A DNA stretch of 64,000 bases from an uncultured Ruminococcus sp. (GTDB taxonomy: Bacteria > Bacillota > Clostridia > Oscillospirales > Ruminococcaceae). This document shows positions 8,493 through 17,928 of the stretch, in pieces (positions within the stretch are counted from its first letter, which is position 1; each line of letters opens with the position of its first letter). The stretch is taken from the NCBI GenBank assembly GCA_944388405.1, contig CALXIQ010000014.1, positions 1 through 64,000 of the forward strand, written 5' to 3'. The notes under the pieces were generated by a model. It did not search any database. It saw nothing but the letters and a program-made list of their open reading frames with translations, and was not told where the DNA came from. A program made the position numbers and the translations under genes.

Positions 8493-8530
8493 AAAAAAGG
8501 CGTAGAGCAAAACTCTGCGCCTTTTTTGTT
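8493..8530. terminator. Bidirectional terminator
   Basis: Stem GGCGTAGAG / CTCTGCGCC flanked by six As on the left and six Ts on the right, with a short loop. It can end both the cohesin-like gene (plus) and degV (minus). Confidence 0.92.
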
Positions 8531-8572
8531 GACTTCTCTTTAAAACATCCTGCCGCTGTGCAGGAATAAGCA

Positions 8573-9445
8573 TTATTCGTTTTTGCCTTTAAATATAACT
8601 CCCGTAACCTTTGGACCTGCATTAATTGCAATAGCGGCGCCAATCTGAAAATATTCGGCAGGAGGATAGCCAAGCTTTTTGGTAAGCGCCTTGGCAAGCT
8701 CGTCGCCAACGCTTTGATCGCTGCCGTATACAACACAATACGGCGTCTGAGGTATTATTTCATTTGCGCAAAGCTCCACAATTTTAGGCACGATAGCCTT
8801 GTCGCCCCGCACCTTGCTTTCGGTGACTATCTTGTGGTCATGTATCCTCATAACAGGACGCAGACCCATTACCTCTCCCACAAAAGCCGCAGCAGAAGGT
8901 ATTCTTCCCGACTTTTTGGCGTACTTCAGCGAATAGGTTGCAAAGAAAATCACGCAGTTTTCCACCCAGTCCTGTATATAGTCCACCGCTTCCTTTGCGG
9001 TGCAACCCCGCTTGATTTTGGCGGCAGCCTGCAGCAGAGGATAACCGTATCCTCCGGTATAGCCCTGACTGTCGATGTTGTAGATATGACATTCGTTTAC
9101 AAGCTCCGGGTGGGACTTGAAAAAATTATCGGCAGCCATAACGGCGTTAGAGTAGGTTGCGCTTCCCTCGCTGTTTATCGTTACGTTTATAATGTCAGTG
9201 TAGCCATCTGCAAAAATCTTTTCAAATATCTCCTCGTACTCAAAAACGGTTATCTGCGAGGTGGTGGGAAGTCCGTCAAACTCATCAAGCATTTTGTAAA
9301 ACTTCTCGTTGTCAAAGTCAACCCGGCTTACATAGCTTTTGTCGCCCATTGCAACCTTGAAAGGCACGACCTGAATGTCCAGAGCTTCCTCCTGTTCTTT
9401 TGTGATGTCACACGCAGAATCGGTCAACAGTTTAATTTTCGCCAT
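8573..9445 (-). CDS. DegV family fatty-acid-binding protein
   Basis: A 290-residue DegV protein. These proteins bind a fatty acid between two alpha/beta domains and in some Firmicutes (FakB) present it to the kinase FakA. Family marks are the N-terminal LLTDSACDITKE, the LPTTSQIT segment, TINSEGSATYSNA, and the ligand-contacting region RIPSAAAFVGEVMGLRP. The start has an AAGGA site directly upstream. It lies 82 bases after trmL in the same direction, probably in one operon with pdxK and trmL, ending at the 8493 terminator. No fakA is nearby. Confidence 0.93.
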   Translation of the reverse strand: MAKIKLLTDSACDITKEQEEALDIQVVPFKVAMGDKSYVSRVDFDNEKFYKMLDEFDGLPTTSQITVFEYEEIFEKIFADGYTDIINVTINSEGSATYSNAVMAADNFFKSHPELVNECHIYNIDSQGYTGGYGYPLLQAAAKIKRGCTAKEAVDYIQDWVENCVIFFATYSLKYAKKSGRIPSAAAFVGEVMGLRPVMRIHDHKIVTESKVRGDKAIVPKIVELCANEIIPQTPYCVVYGSDQSVGDELAKALTKKLGYPPAEYFQIGAAIAINAGPKVTGVIFKGKNE

Positions 9446-9527
9446 TTTCCTTGCACGCTCTCCTTTCTGAGAGCGTTCCTCCTTTCATGCTGTCGGTAAC
9501 AGGACTTTCACCTGCCTGTATAACGTT

Positions 9528-10061
9528 TTAATTTCCCTCGTCACAAACGGGAGAAATGTTATCAAAACTGTAATCCCTCAACTTCCCCTCTCTGCCGAGG
9601 TCGGGATAATCCCACTGTCTTAAAACCTCATAGCAGGCTATAGCCACGGAATTTGAAAGATTAAGGCTTCTAAGATTGTTTCTCATGGGTATTCTTACGC
9701 ACCTGTCATAATTTTCAGCAAGCAGTCTTTCGGGAAGCCCCTTATCCTCCCTGCCGAAGATTATATACACGGCTTTATCCTCGGGATAGCTCACATCGCT
9801 GTGAACTTTTTTTCCTTTGGTGGTGAAAAAGTAATACTCACCGCTATTATGCTCAAAAAACTCGCTGATATTATTATACTGATAAATCTCAAGCTTATCC
9901 CAATAATCAAGCCCTGCCCGCTTAAGATGCCTGTCGGTTATTTCAAAGCCGTAGGGTTTTACAAGGTGAAGGGCTGCGCCGGTAACTGCGCAGGTTCTGG
10001 AAATGTTCCCTGTATTCTGCGGAATCTGCGGTTCGACCAGAACAATATTGAGCTTATGCAT
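9528..10061 (-). CDS. trmL: tRNA (cytidine/uridine-34-2'-O)-methyltransferase TrmL
   Basis: A 177-residue SPOUT methyltransferase that by family methylates the wobble ribose of leucine tRNAs with SAM. Motifs seen: IVLVEPQIPQNTGNISRTC at the start, GREDKGLPERLL in the middle and RSLNLSNSVAIACYE near the end, which together form the trefoil-knot SAM site. The start at 10061 is chosen because GAGG lies nine bases upstream; a start three codons earlier overlaps that site. It has a C-terminal extension of about 20 residues. It is 19 bases after pdxK. Confidence 0.93.
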   Translation of the reverse strand: MHKLNIVLVEPQIPQNTGNISRTCAVTGAALHLVKPYGFEITDRHLKRAGLDYWDKLEIYQYNNISEFFEHNSGEYYFFTTKGKKVHSDVSYPEDKAVYIIFGREDKGLPERLLAENYDRCVRIPMRNNLRSLNLSNSVAIACYEVLRQWDYPDLGREGKLRDYSFDNISPVCDEGN

Positions 10062-10080
10062 TTTACACATCCTCGCTTGT

Positions 10081-10974
10081 CTACAGGTCGGTAAAATCCG
10101 ACAGCTCCTGATATCCCGTAAGCCAGGGCAACTGAGTTTCAAGCATAATGCCGTCGGTCCATTTTGTTCCGTAGCTGTAGGTAGTCTTTATTGCAAGCTG
10201 GGTAAAGGAAGTAGCCCTGTTCATTGCGATAGGCAGGCTGTCCCCTTTGAGGATTCCTCCCACCAGCACGCTTGCAAACATATCTCCGCTTCCCGAATAG
10301 CTTATAGGGACATAGTCGTTTATTATCTTCCAGTAGCTGCTTTTTTGCTTGTCATAGCCTACCGTGGCAATACCGCCCTCGGCAACGGGGACGCTTGTAA
10401 TAACAACGGTATCGGGACCAAGCTCCGCAAGCCTTGCAAGCCAGGATTTCACTTCGCTGCTGCGCATAGGAGCGGAAGGGTACTCCTCCCCCAGAAGTAT
10501 AGCCGCCTCTGTAAGATTGGGGGTTATAATATCTGCAACCGCCGCCAGCTCGCTCATTCGGTCGCACATATCCTTAGTGTAGGTGGCGTAGCATTTTCCG
10601 CCGTCCCCCATAACCGGGTCAACCACCTTGAGGGCATTAGGATAGCTTGCAAAAAAATCAAGGCAGTGGTCAATCTGCTCGCCGGACGCTAAAAATCCGC
10701 TGTAAATGCAGTCAAACTCTGTCCCCAGCTTTTTATAGTGCTCAAGCGCCGGGGTTATATAATCAGTGAGATCCCGCATTACAAACTCGCCGTAACCGGT
10801 ATGCGCCGAAAGCACGGCAGTAGGCACAGGGCACACCTGAACCCCCATAGCCGACAGCACCGGAATTATTACGGTAAGGGAGCATCTTCCTATTCCCGAA
10901 ATATCATGTATTGCCGCAACCTTTTTTGGACCTGTCATAAAACGCCGTGTACGCATTGAACCAAGACCCAACAC
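10081..10974 (-). CDS. pdxY: Pyridoxal/pyridoxamine kinase
   Basis: A ribokinase-fold kinase of up to 297 residues that by family phosphorylates pyridoxal-type vitamers in PLP salvage. Motifs: HDISGIGRCSLT at the N-terminus, TGYG substrate loop, VVDPVMGDGG, ITPNLTEAAIL, and the anion-hole GSGDMFAS near 230-240 with the catalytic Asp. The GTG at 10974 lies 12 bases after GGAGG and is used here; ATGs at 10956 and 10938 are alternatives, the last giving the most family-like N-terminus. Transcribed from a consensus promoter at 11131-11159, first in pdxY-trmL-degV. PdxK versus PdxY naming is not settled. Confidence 0.88.
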   Translation of the reverse strand: MLGLGSMRTRRFMTGPKKVAAIHDISGIGRCSLTVIIPVLSAMGVQVCPVPTAVLSAHTGYGEFVMRDLTDYITPALEHYKKLGTEFDCIYSGFLASGEQIDHCLDFFASYPNALKVVDPVMGDGGKCYATYTKDMCDRMSELAAVADIITPNLTEAAILLGEEYPSAPMRSSEVKSWLARLAELGPDTVVITSVPVAEGGIATVGYDKQKSSYWKIINDYVPISYSGSGDMFASVLVGGILKGDSLPIAMNRATSFTQLAIKTTYSYGTKWTDGIMLETQLPWLTGYQELSDFTDL

Positions 10975-11130
10975 GCACCCGTTATTCCTCCGTTTCTGTT
11001 GAAATAAGTGTTATTGTATTCTTCATTGTGACGGATAATGCTTTATTCCCACTTGATTATGGCAATATCTTATCCGAATTACATCATTAAAACTTTCAGC
11101 CGTTAAAATTCTTTAACCGACATATTTTAT

Positions 11131-11159
11131 ATTATATCATACAGCGCATTTGTTTTCAA
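11131..11159 (-). promoter_or_regulatory. Sigma-A promoter of the pdxY operon
   Basis: On minus: TTGAAA, a 17-base spacer, TATAAT. It leaves a leader of about 150 bases before pdxY, in which no known riboswitch was recognised. Confidence 0.75.
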
Positions 11160-11199
11160 TAGTTTTTTTGGTCAAGCCGTGAATATTCGCTTAAAATAC

Positions 11200-11228
11200 T
11201 GGACTTTTAAGCTTATCCATGATATAAT
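11200..11228 (+). promoter_or_regulatory. Promoter of ABC-F gene
   Basis: TGGACT, a 17-base spacer, TATAAT. It leaves a leader of about 120 bases. It is divergent from the pdxY promoter 40 bases away. Many ABC-F genes have attenuating leaders; none was identified here. Confidence 0.65.
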
Positions 11229-11357
11229 TAGTTGTTAGAGTATTTTATATAAGCGATTTTTGCCATTTGTGTTTTTGCTGTTCCACGGGCGGCAACGCAA
11301 GGCGGAGTACAGTTTTACGTTTAACTGAAATTATGTGAAAAATAAGGAGAGTATTTA

Positions 11358-12974
11358 ATGATAACAGTTTCAAACGTCAGCTTGTCCTTCGGCGGACAGA
11401 CTCTTTTTAAGGACGTTGATTTGAAATTTACCGCAGGCAACTGCTACGGAATCATCGGCGCTAACGGTGCAGGAAAATCCACTTTTCTCAAAATTCTCTG
11501 CGGCGAGATTGAACCAACTACCGGAGAAGTTTCCATCGACAAGGGCACAAGAATGTCGGTGCTGCGTCAGGACCACTTTGCTTTTGACCAGTACAATGTG
11601 CTGGATACTGTAATTATGGGCAACAAGCGTCTTTACGAGATTATGCAGGAAAAGGACGCTTTGTATGCCAAGGAGGATTTTTCCGAGGAGGACGGCGAAA
11701 AAGCAGGACAGCTTGAAAGCGAATTTGCAGAGCTTAACGGCTGGGAGGCCGAATCGGACGCTTCAAAGCTTATTCAGGGACTGGGGCTGCCCGAGGATAT
11801 TCTATACGCTCAGATGTCCTCACTTTCGGGAAACGAAAAGGTAAAGGTACTGCTTGCTCAGGCGCTTTTCGGAAATCCCGATATTATTCTCCTTGACGAG
11901 CCTACCAACCATCTTGATATTGACGCAATACGCTGGCTTGAGGATTTTCTTGCCGAGTATTTCGGAACCGTGCTGGTGGTTTCTCACGACAGACATTTTT
12001 TAAACAATGTCTGCACTCACATAGTGGATATTGACTACACAAAAATCAAAATGTATGTGGGCAACTACGAATTCTGGTACGAATCTTCCCAGCTTATGCA
12101 GAGAATGATTAAGCAGCAAAACAAAAAGGCTGAGGAGAAAATTAAGGAGCTTCAGGACTTTATCGCCAGATTTTCTGCCAACAAATCAAAATCCAAACAA
12201 GCTACCTCAAGGCGCAAGCTTATAGACAAGCTTACCGTGGAGGAAATGCCGGCGTCCTCAAGAAAATATCCATATATCGGCTTTAATATGGACAGAGAGC
12301 CCGGCAAGGAAATTCTCAGGGTGGACGGGATTTCAAAGACGGTTGACGGTGAAAAGCTGCTTAACAACATTTCCTTTACTCTGGGCAGAACCGACAAGGT
12401 GGCGTTTATCGGCGAATCGGAGCAGGCTATTACAATGCTGTTTAAGATACTGATGGAGGAGGAACAGCCTGACGAGGGAACATTCAAATGGGGCTCAACC
12501 ACCTCCCGCTCCTATTTTCCCAAGGACAACAGCGAATTTTTCAACGGCTGCGACATGACAATCGTAGACTGGATAAGGCAGTATTCCACCACCGAGGAAA
12601 CCGACACTTTTCTCAGAGGCTTTTTGGGGAAAATGCTTTTCTCCGGCGACGACATTTACAAAAAGGTAGACGTGCTGTCAGGCGGTGAAAAGGTAAGATG
12701 CATGTTCTCAAGAATGATGCTTTTCGGCTCAAACGTGCTGCTGCTTGACCAGCCGACAAATCACCTTGACCTTGAAAGCATTACCGCTGTAAACAACGGG
12801 CTGAGAGATTTTAAGGGCGTTGTTATCTTTGCTACTCACGACCATGAGATAATGCAGACAGTAGCAAACCGAATTATTGAAATTACTCCCGACGGCTGCA
12901 TAGACAGAGCGGGAACATATGAAGAATATCTGGAATTCAGGCGCGAAAAGGGAATGAAGCCGTTTGTAGAATAA
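11358..12974 (+). CDS. ABC-F ATPase, YbiT-like, with degenerate second site
   Basis: A 538-residue soluble protein of two ABC ATPase domains joined by a basic linker, without membrane segments. ABC-F proteins act on the ribosome. NBD1 has an intact Walker A (GANGAGKST, 34-42), LLDEPTNHLD and a switch His, but a changed signature (LSGNEK, Asn159). NBD2 has GESEQAIT (352-359) where Walker A should be, so the Lys is missing, and LLDQP with Gln465 replacing the catalytic Glu. Its signature LSGGEK is intact. Only one ATP site is therefore likely to hydrolyse normally. Start behind AAGGAG. YbiT-like is the closest group I recognise; antibiotic resistance is not implied. Confidence 0.9.
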   Translation: MITVSNVSLSFGGQTLFKDVDLKFTAGNCYGIIGANGAGKSTFLKILCGEIEPTTGEVSIDKGTRMSVLRQDHFAFDQYNVLDTVIMGNKRLYEIMQEKDALYAKEDFSEEDGEKAGQLESEFAELNGWEAESDASKLIQGLGLPEDILYAQMSSLSGNEKVKVLLAQALFGNPDIILLDEPTNHLDIDAIRWLEDFLAEYFGTVLVVSHDRHFLNNVCTHIVDIDYTKIKMYVGNYEFWYESSQLMQRMIKQQNKKAEEKIKELQDFIARFSANKSKSKQATSRRKLIDKLTVEEMPASSRKYPYIGFNMDREPGKEILRVDGISKTVDGEKLLNNISFTLGRTDKVAFIGESEQAITMLFKILMEEEQPDEGTFKWGSTTSRSYFPKDNSEFFNGCDMTIVDWIRQYSTTEETDTFLRGFLGKMLFSGDDIYKKVDVLSGGEKVRCMFSRMMLFGSNVLLLDQPTNHLDLESITAVNNGLRDFKGVVIFATHDHEIMQTVANRIIEITPDGCIDRAGTYEEYLEFRREKGMKPFVE

Positions 12975-13025
12975 CAAACGCTAAAGCAAAGCCACTGGTT
13001 GTAATGTAATGGGAAAGAGGTTAAA

Positions 13026-13508
13026 ATGAAAAAAGCCGTAAAAATAATAATGATAATTTTTATTTTAGCTGCGCTGGCGGTTGCCGCAGCTGCGGCGTTC
13101 TGCCACTGGAAGGAGCGCAAATACAGTGAAACCGTTGTGCCTGCAAATCTTTCTGCCACAAGCACGGTGCAGAGATACTTTGAATACTGGAATGCAGGAA
13201 ACAACTGCGGAATGAGGCAGCTTACACTTAACGGTCAATCCCTTGTGGGCAGCGAAACCGATAATTTTATTCCGTCACTGTACTTTTTTGTCAGCATTGA
13301 ATGTACCCAAAGCGTTCTCCTTGATGAAAAAGCCCGTAATTACGACGACTATTACGACAACGCAATAGTTACGGCTTCCTTTACTTATAAAAGCACTCCC
13401 GGCTTCGGCGACGAACGGTTCGACCGGGAAAATACCGGCTGGAATTTCTATCTTGTGAAAGAAACCGAAAGCTCCCCCTGGAGAATAATAAGCTGGGAGC
13501 ATGAATAA
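13026..13508 (+). CDS. Membrane-anchored DUF4829-like protein
   Basis: A 160-residue protein with one N-terminal transmembrane segment or uncleaved signal (about 5-28, Ala-rich) and an extracytoplasmic domain. That domain has the pattern of small NTF2-like folds: STVQRYFEYWNAGN, then a central Leu/Val-rich strand, and a final WNFYLVKETESSPWRIISWEHE-type end. This matches my memory of DUF4829-like proteins, but the assignment is tentative. AGAGG site upstream. It lies 51 bases after the ABC-F gene and 58 before the esterase, so cotranscription is possible. Confidence 0.7.
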   Translation: MKKAVKIIMIIFILAALAVAAAAAFCHWKERKYSETVVPANLSATSTVQRYFEYWNAGNNCGMRQLTLNGQSLVGSETDNFIPSLYFFVSIECTQSVLLDEKARNYDDYYDNAIVTASFTYKSTPGFGDERFDRENTGWNFYLVKETESSPWRIISWEHE

Positions 13509-13566
13509 AAAGCCATCCGCAGGTAAAGCGGAGACTGTGAATTTAGTTTGAAAGGTTCTGATTGGT

Positions 13567-15111
13567 ATGTTTAAAGCGGCTGCAATATTTTCCGACAATA
13601 TGGTGCTGCAAAGAGAAAAGAATATTTCCGTGTGGGGCGAGGCTGACGACGGCGCCATTGTTTCCGCCCAAATAAACGGAGCAAAAGCAAACTGCGTCTG
13701 CAAAGACGGAAAATGGTCCCTTACCCTGCCGCCAATGCAGGCAGGCGGTCCTTATGAGCTTCACATTGAATGTTCGGAAGCAATCAAGGAAAGTGAAAAC
13801 GTGGTTTCGGTAAAGCAAACTCACACCTTCCGCAACGTTATGATAGGAGAGGTGTGGCTTTGCGGCGGTCAGTCCAATATGGAGCTGGAGCTGCAAAATG
13901 CAAAAGGCGGAAAAGAAGAACTTGCAAAGCTCAGTAAAGATATGCCCATAAGATTTTACTACACCAACAAGGTCGGCACGGTAAAACAGGCTGAGGAAGC
14001 CGAAAAAACCGCAGGCTGGGGAGAATGCGACCCTGAAGGCTCCAAGGCATGGAGTGCTGTGGGCTATTACTTTGCTAAAAAGCTTTCCGCAGAACTGGGA
14101 GTAACAGTGGGACTTATCGGCTGCAACTGGGGCGGAACTTCCGCTTCGGCATGGGTTGACAGAAAGACCCTTGATACCAACAAAGAGCTTAACTCATACC
14201 TTGAGGAATACGATAAGGCTATAGAGGGTAAATCGGTACAGCAGCAGGAAAAGGAATATGACGAATACCTTGAATACGACAAGGCGTGGAACGAAAAATC
14301 AGCTGAAGTATACAAAAACGAGCCGGGTGCCAGCTGGGAGCGAGTTGTGGAGCTTTGCGGCGAAAACAAATGGCCCGGACCTATAAACTGCTTTAACCCC
14401 TACCGTCCTACCGGACTTTTTGAGACAATGATACTGCGGGTTTGCCCTTACACTTTAAGAGGATTTCTCTACTATCAGGGTGAATCTGACGACCACAAGC
14501 CCAAAAGCTACTACACTTTGCTGACAAGCCTTATCTCCCTCTGGAGAAACATCTGGGGCGACGAGGAGCTGCCCTTTATCATCGTTCAGCTTCCTATGTT
14601 CAAATACAAAAACGACCCCGACTACAAGCACTGGTGTCTTATCAGAGAAGCTCAGATGAGAGCCTACAAGACGGTGAAAAACACGGGAATTGCAGTTATC
14701 TCCGACTGCGGCGAGTTTGACAACATTCACCCCACAGACAAAGCCCCCGTAGGAGGAAGGCTGTGCTTGCAGGCCGAAAAGCTGGTTTACGGTATGGACG
14801 TTAAAGCCTTCGGTCCACTTTATAAGTCTTTTGAATATACCGACGGCGGAATAAAGCTTTATTTCCACCACGCCGAAAACGGATTTGTTATCAAAGACGG
14901 CGAACCCAAAGGCTTTGAAATTGCCGGCGAGGACAAGGAGTTTTATCCCGCAAAGGCGGAGGTTTCAGGTGACTCCATATTTATCAGCAGCGATAAGGTT
15001 TCAAAGCCCCTTTACGCCAGATACTGCTGGTACAACTACGGCGAGGTAAATGTATATAACGAAACGGGTATTCCTCTTGCGCCTTTCAGAACCCACAGAA
15101 ACGACCAATAA
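13567..15111 (+). CDS. Sialate O-acetylesterase-like SGNH hydrolase
   Basis: A 514-residue protein of the SASA/sialate O-acetylesterase family, which removes O-acetyl groups from sugars. Seen: N-terminal beta-rich domain (1-100), the catalytic-Ser block CGGQSNM (about 99-105), GCNWGGTSAS, FLYYQGESD (oxyanion Glu region), and IHPTDKAPVGGRL near 395-405 containing the catalytic Asp/His pair equivalent. There is no signal peptide, so it probably acts in the cytosol on imported oligosaccharides. Sialic acid need not be the substrate: acetylated xylo- or manno-oligosaccharides are plausible, as a beta-mannosidase is also encoded in this window. Confidence 0.88.
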   Translation: MFKAAAIFSDNMVLQREKNISVWGEADDGAIVSAQINGAKANCVCKDGKWSLTLPPMQAGGPYELHIECSEAIKESENVVSVKQTHTFRNVMIGEVWLCGGQSNMELELQNAKGGKEELAKLSKDMPIRFYYTNKVGTVKQAEEAEKTAGWGECDPEGSKAWSAVGYYFAKKLSAELGVTVGLIGCNWGGTSASAWVDRKTLDTNKELNSYLEEYDKAIEGKSVQQQEKEYDEYLEYDKAWNEKSAEVYKNEPGASWERVVELCGENKWPGPINCFNPYRPTGLFETMILRVCPYTLRGFLYYQGESDDHKPKSYYTLLTSLISLWRNIWGDEELPFIIVQLPMFKYKNDPDYKHWCLIREAQMRAYKTVKNTGIAVISDCGEFDNIHPTDKAPVGGRLCLQAEKLVYGMDVKAFGPLYKSFEYTDGGIKLYFHHAENGFVIKDGEPKGFEIAGEDKEFYPAKAEVSGDSIFISSDKVSKPLYARYCWYNYGEVNVYNETGIPLAPFRTHRNDQ

Positions 15112-15127
15112 TCAGAATTTTTGCATT

Positions 15128-15165
15128 AGTATCTTCTCTTAAAACAGAGGGAAGATACTTTTTTA
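15128..15165 (+). terminator. Terminator of esterase gene
   Basis: Stem AGTATCTTC / GAAGATACT with extra inner pairs, followed by TTTTTT, 16 bases after the stop codon. Confidence 0.9.
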
Positions 15166-15180
15166 TTTCGCCAAAACACA

Positions 15181-15243
15181 AATCGACGGTCACACACCAC
15201 CCTGCATACCAATGTATTGCAGGAAGGCTGTGACCGCCGATTA
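15181..15243 (-). terminator. Long imperfect hairpin after secDF
   Basis: Outer arms AATCGGCGGTCACAG and CTGTGAC-like/CGTCGATT pair with a few mismatches, and an inner CCTGCA / TGCAGG stem sits in the loop. It lies 35 bases past the secDF stop and is followed on minus by TTGTGTTTTGG. Probably a terminator, though the T tract is broken. Confidence 0.55.
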
Positions 15244-15278
15244 TTTTAGTTTGTTTCAGCCGGCTTTGTTATTTAACA

Positions 15279-17681
15279 TTAAACAACTGCACCGTTGTTG
15301 GGTCTTTCGACCGGCTTTTTCTTTGACTTTTTCACAGGAATGTTTCTGTTGTCCTTGTTCTTTTTGGCAACATGCTTCTGCCACAGAACCCAGAGGGTAG
15401 GCGCAATGCAGTTTGAAGAATAAACGCCTGTTGCCATTCCTATGATAAGAGGGAATGAGAAGCTCATTATAGAAGTAATATCGCATATCAGACATACTAT
15501 GCACACCGTAGACATTGCCAGAACCGTTGTAACGGTGGTGTGAACAGAACGTCCCAGCGTCTGGGTAATGGACAGATCCACCAGATCGTCGATTGGCATC
15601 TTGTTGCCGTAAAGTTTGCGGTTTTCACGGATACGGTCGTAAATGATGATTGTGGCATTTATAGAGTATCCCATTATGGTAAGCAGCACCGCCATAAAGT
15701 TGGCGTCAATATCAAATCGGAATATTACAAAGCAGCCGTAAACCATAATCATATCGTGGACAAGCGCCAGAACCGCAAAGCAGCCTGCCGAAAGTCCTCC
15801 GATTTTTCTGAATCTGAAGCCGATGTAAATAATCGTAATTACTGCGGCAAATGCGCAGGCTACCAGACATTTAAAGAAGAACTCGCTTCCGTTTGAAGCG
15901 GCAATGTCGTTAGATTCAAGCAGCTCTATGTTGTTGTCGGCAAATTCGGTTTCCATTGCCGTTCTCAGCTCGTCCTGTCTTTCGTTGCTTATTCCCTCCT
16001 GTGAGGAAAGTGATATCATTATGGTCTGGTCGTCGCTGGAGAAGTTCTCACCCTTGGTAACGGTAGCCTCCTCGCCCAGCACCTCGCTTACCACATCGGA
16101 AACTTGATTGGTATCAATCTCTCCCGAATAGGTGTAGGTGATAATTGTTCCGCCCTTGAACTCTATCGCAACGTTAAGACCGATTACCACTGTAAGAATG
16201 ATAAACACGGCGATAAGTCCGCAGGATATTTTGTAAAACAGCTTGTTGTGAGAGTTAACTTTAAGAACCTTGCTCTTTCTCTCCTTAACCTTTTCTATTT
16301 TTTCGGGATCGTCAGGAACTCCGTAGAATTTATGCTTCTTGAACACCTTGAACTTTGAAAGTGAGGAAAGCATAAGTCTTGAGCAGAAAATTCCGCAAAC
16401 GAAGTTGAAGATTATACCTACAAGCAAGGTATAACCCAGCGAATAAATGGAACCTGCCGTCGAGGCGCCAAACATAAAGAATATCGGCTGAAGTATGGTT
16501 GCAAACAGGCTGTCGGTAGGACCGAAAGCGCCCATCAGAATAACCGCAACGAATATAACGGTGATATTTCCGTCAAACACCGCACTCCAGGCTCGCTTGT
16601 AGCCCATTTCAATTGCGCCGTTAAGGGTTTTTCCGTTAAGCAGCTCTTCCTTGATACGCTCTGAAGTAATTACGTTTGCGTCAACGCCCATTCCTATGGA
16701 TAGAATTATACCCGCTATACCCGGAATGGTAAGGGTAAAGCTTTCGATATTTCCGAAGAAGCCGGAAACGCAGGCAATTGAACCTACTATCTGTCCAAAC
16801 AAAGCAATAGCAGCCACAAAGCCGGAAAGCTTGTATATAGCAATCATATAGATTGAAACAATCACAAAAGCGATTATTCCCGCAATAACCATTGCGGTTC
16901 TTGCACCCTCGCCAAGGGTAGCGGAAATGATATTGGTGCTTGAAGTGGTGAGATTAAAGGGCAGCGAACCTGCGTTAATTGTATCGGCAAGATCCTTTGC
17001 GCTGTCGTAGGTAAAGTTTCCTGTAATCTGAGCATTTCCGTCAGTTATTGCGTTTTCAACCGTGGGAGAGGAAATTATTTCATCGTCCATCCAAATTGAA
17101 ATCTGTCCCGTTCCCGCAAGCTCGGTGGTAGCTTCGGCAAATTTCTCAGTACCCTCGCTGTCAAGCTCAAGGGCTACAACATATTCAATGTTGCCGGTAT
17201 CGGGGTTCTGATATTGCTGGACCTCCGCATTTTCCACATCGGTTCCGGTAAGAACCTCCTCGCCGTCCTCTGATGTTCCCTCTCTGAAGGTCAGCACGGC
17301 AGTTTCACCCAGCTCTGAAATTGCAGCTTCCGGGTCGAAATCCTGCTCGCCCGCCTGCCACGGGAAGGAAACGATAACCCTGTCCTTGGTGTAATCTACA
17401 TAAACCTCGCTGTCGGTAATATTAAGGCTTACAAGACGCTGTTCGATAACCGCCTTTGCCGCATCCATTTCGTCGTTGGTGGCGTCATATCCGTCTACAG
17501 GCTCGAAGGTTGCGTTTACTCCGCCTTGAATGTCAATTCCCCAGCGAATTTCATCTACTCCCTTGATGTAGGTGGTTCTTATATCGCCATACTGAGTATG
17601 TACGCCGGCAAAGGTAAGATAGCCTATTCCCAGAATACACAACAGCACGATAAAAAACACAGGCTTTTTAACTCGTCGCAC
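15279..17681 (-). CDS. secDF: Protein translocase subunit SecDF (fused)
   Basis: An 800-residue fusion of SecD and SecF, the proton-driven auxiliary of the Sec translocon that pulls proteins out on the far side. Seen in order: TM1 (8-27), the D1-like motif GIDIQGGVNATFE, a periplasm-side P1 domain, TM2-6 with GMGVDANVITSERIKEE (motif D5 with the proton-path Asp), then a basic loop, SecF TM1, VAIEFKGGTI, and GYSINATIIIYDRIREN with the key Arg, and a Lys-rich tail. Fused SecDF is common in Firmicutes. It is a single gene with a consensus promoter. Confidence 0.96.
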   Translation of the reverse strand: MRRVKKPVFFIVLLCILGIGYLTFAGVHTQYGDIRTTYIKGVDEIRWGIDIQGGVNATFEPVDGYDATNDEMDAAKAVIEQRLVSLNITDSEVYVDYTKDRVIVSFPWQAGEQDFDPEAAISELGETAVLTFREGTSEDGEEVLTGTDVENAEVQQYQNPDTGNIEYVVALELDSEGTEKFAEATTELAGTGQISIWMDDEIISSPTVENAITDGNAQITGNFTYDSAKDLADTINAGSLPFNLTTSSTNIISATLGEGARTAMVIAGIIAFVIVSIYMIAIYKLSGFVAAIALFGQIVGSIACVSGFFGNIESFTLTIPGIAGIILSIGMGVDANVITSERIKEELLNGKTLNGAIEMGYKRAWSAVFDGNITVIFVAVILMGAFGPTDSLFATILQPIFFMFGASTAGSIYSLGYTLLVGIIFNFVCGIFCSRLMLSSLSKFKVFKKHKFYGVPDDPEKIEKVKERKSKVLKVNSHNKLFYKISCGLIAVFIILTVVIGLNVAIEFKGGTIITYTYSGEIDTNQVSDVVSEVLGEEATVTKGENFSSDDQTIMISLSSQEGISNERQDELRTAMETEFADNNIELLESNDIAASNGSEFFFKCLVACAFAAVITIIYIGFRFRKIGGLSAGCFAVLALVHDMIMVYGCFVIFRFDIDANFMAVLLTIMGYSINATIIIYDRIRENRKLYGNKMPIDDLVDLSITQTLGRSVHTTVTTVLAMSTVCIVCLICDITSIMSFSFPLIIGMATGVYSSNCIAPTLWVLWQKHVAKKNKDNRNIPVKKSKKKPVERPNNGAVV

Positions 17682-17747
17682 GATTGTTCCTCCTAATCTA
17701 TTCTTTTATGCGTATTTTGTCAGTTCCGCACACACATTCACTTAATA

Positions 17748-17776
17748 ATTATAAGACTTTTCACTAAAAAAGTCAA
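17748..17776 (-). promoter_or_regulatory. Sigma-A promoter of secDF
   Basis: On minus: TTGACT, a 17-base spacer, TATAAT, about 67 bases before the secDF start. Confidence 0.85.
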
Positions 17777-17871
17777 TAGATATTATAAAAAATACAGGCA
17801 AATCAAGCTTTACCGCAGTCAGCGTGTTCTCGGAGAATGGCAGCAGCTGCACTTAATCCGATTGCGTCAAT

Positions 17872-17914
17872 AAAAAGCTGCCCGAAATGCAAATCGCATT
17901 GCGGACAGCTTTTT
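17872..17914 (-). terminator. Terminator of yerC-methyltransferase-hslO operon
   Basis: Stem AAAAAGCTG-TCCG / CGGG-CAGCTTTTT with inner GCAATGC/GCATTTC pairing, 15 bases past the hslO stop. The T run is the right arm itself on minus. Confidence 0.85.
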
Positions 17915-17928
17915 GATTTTAACATCCT

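Noticed and set aside
8714..9499. 261-residue plus ORF opposite degV
   Set aside because: Antisense to a well-supported DegV gene; Cys/Tyr/His-rich and without a start signal.
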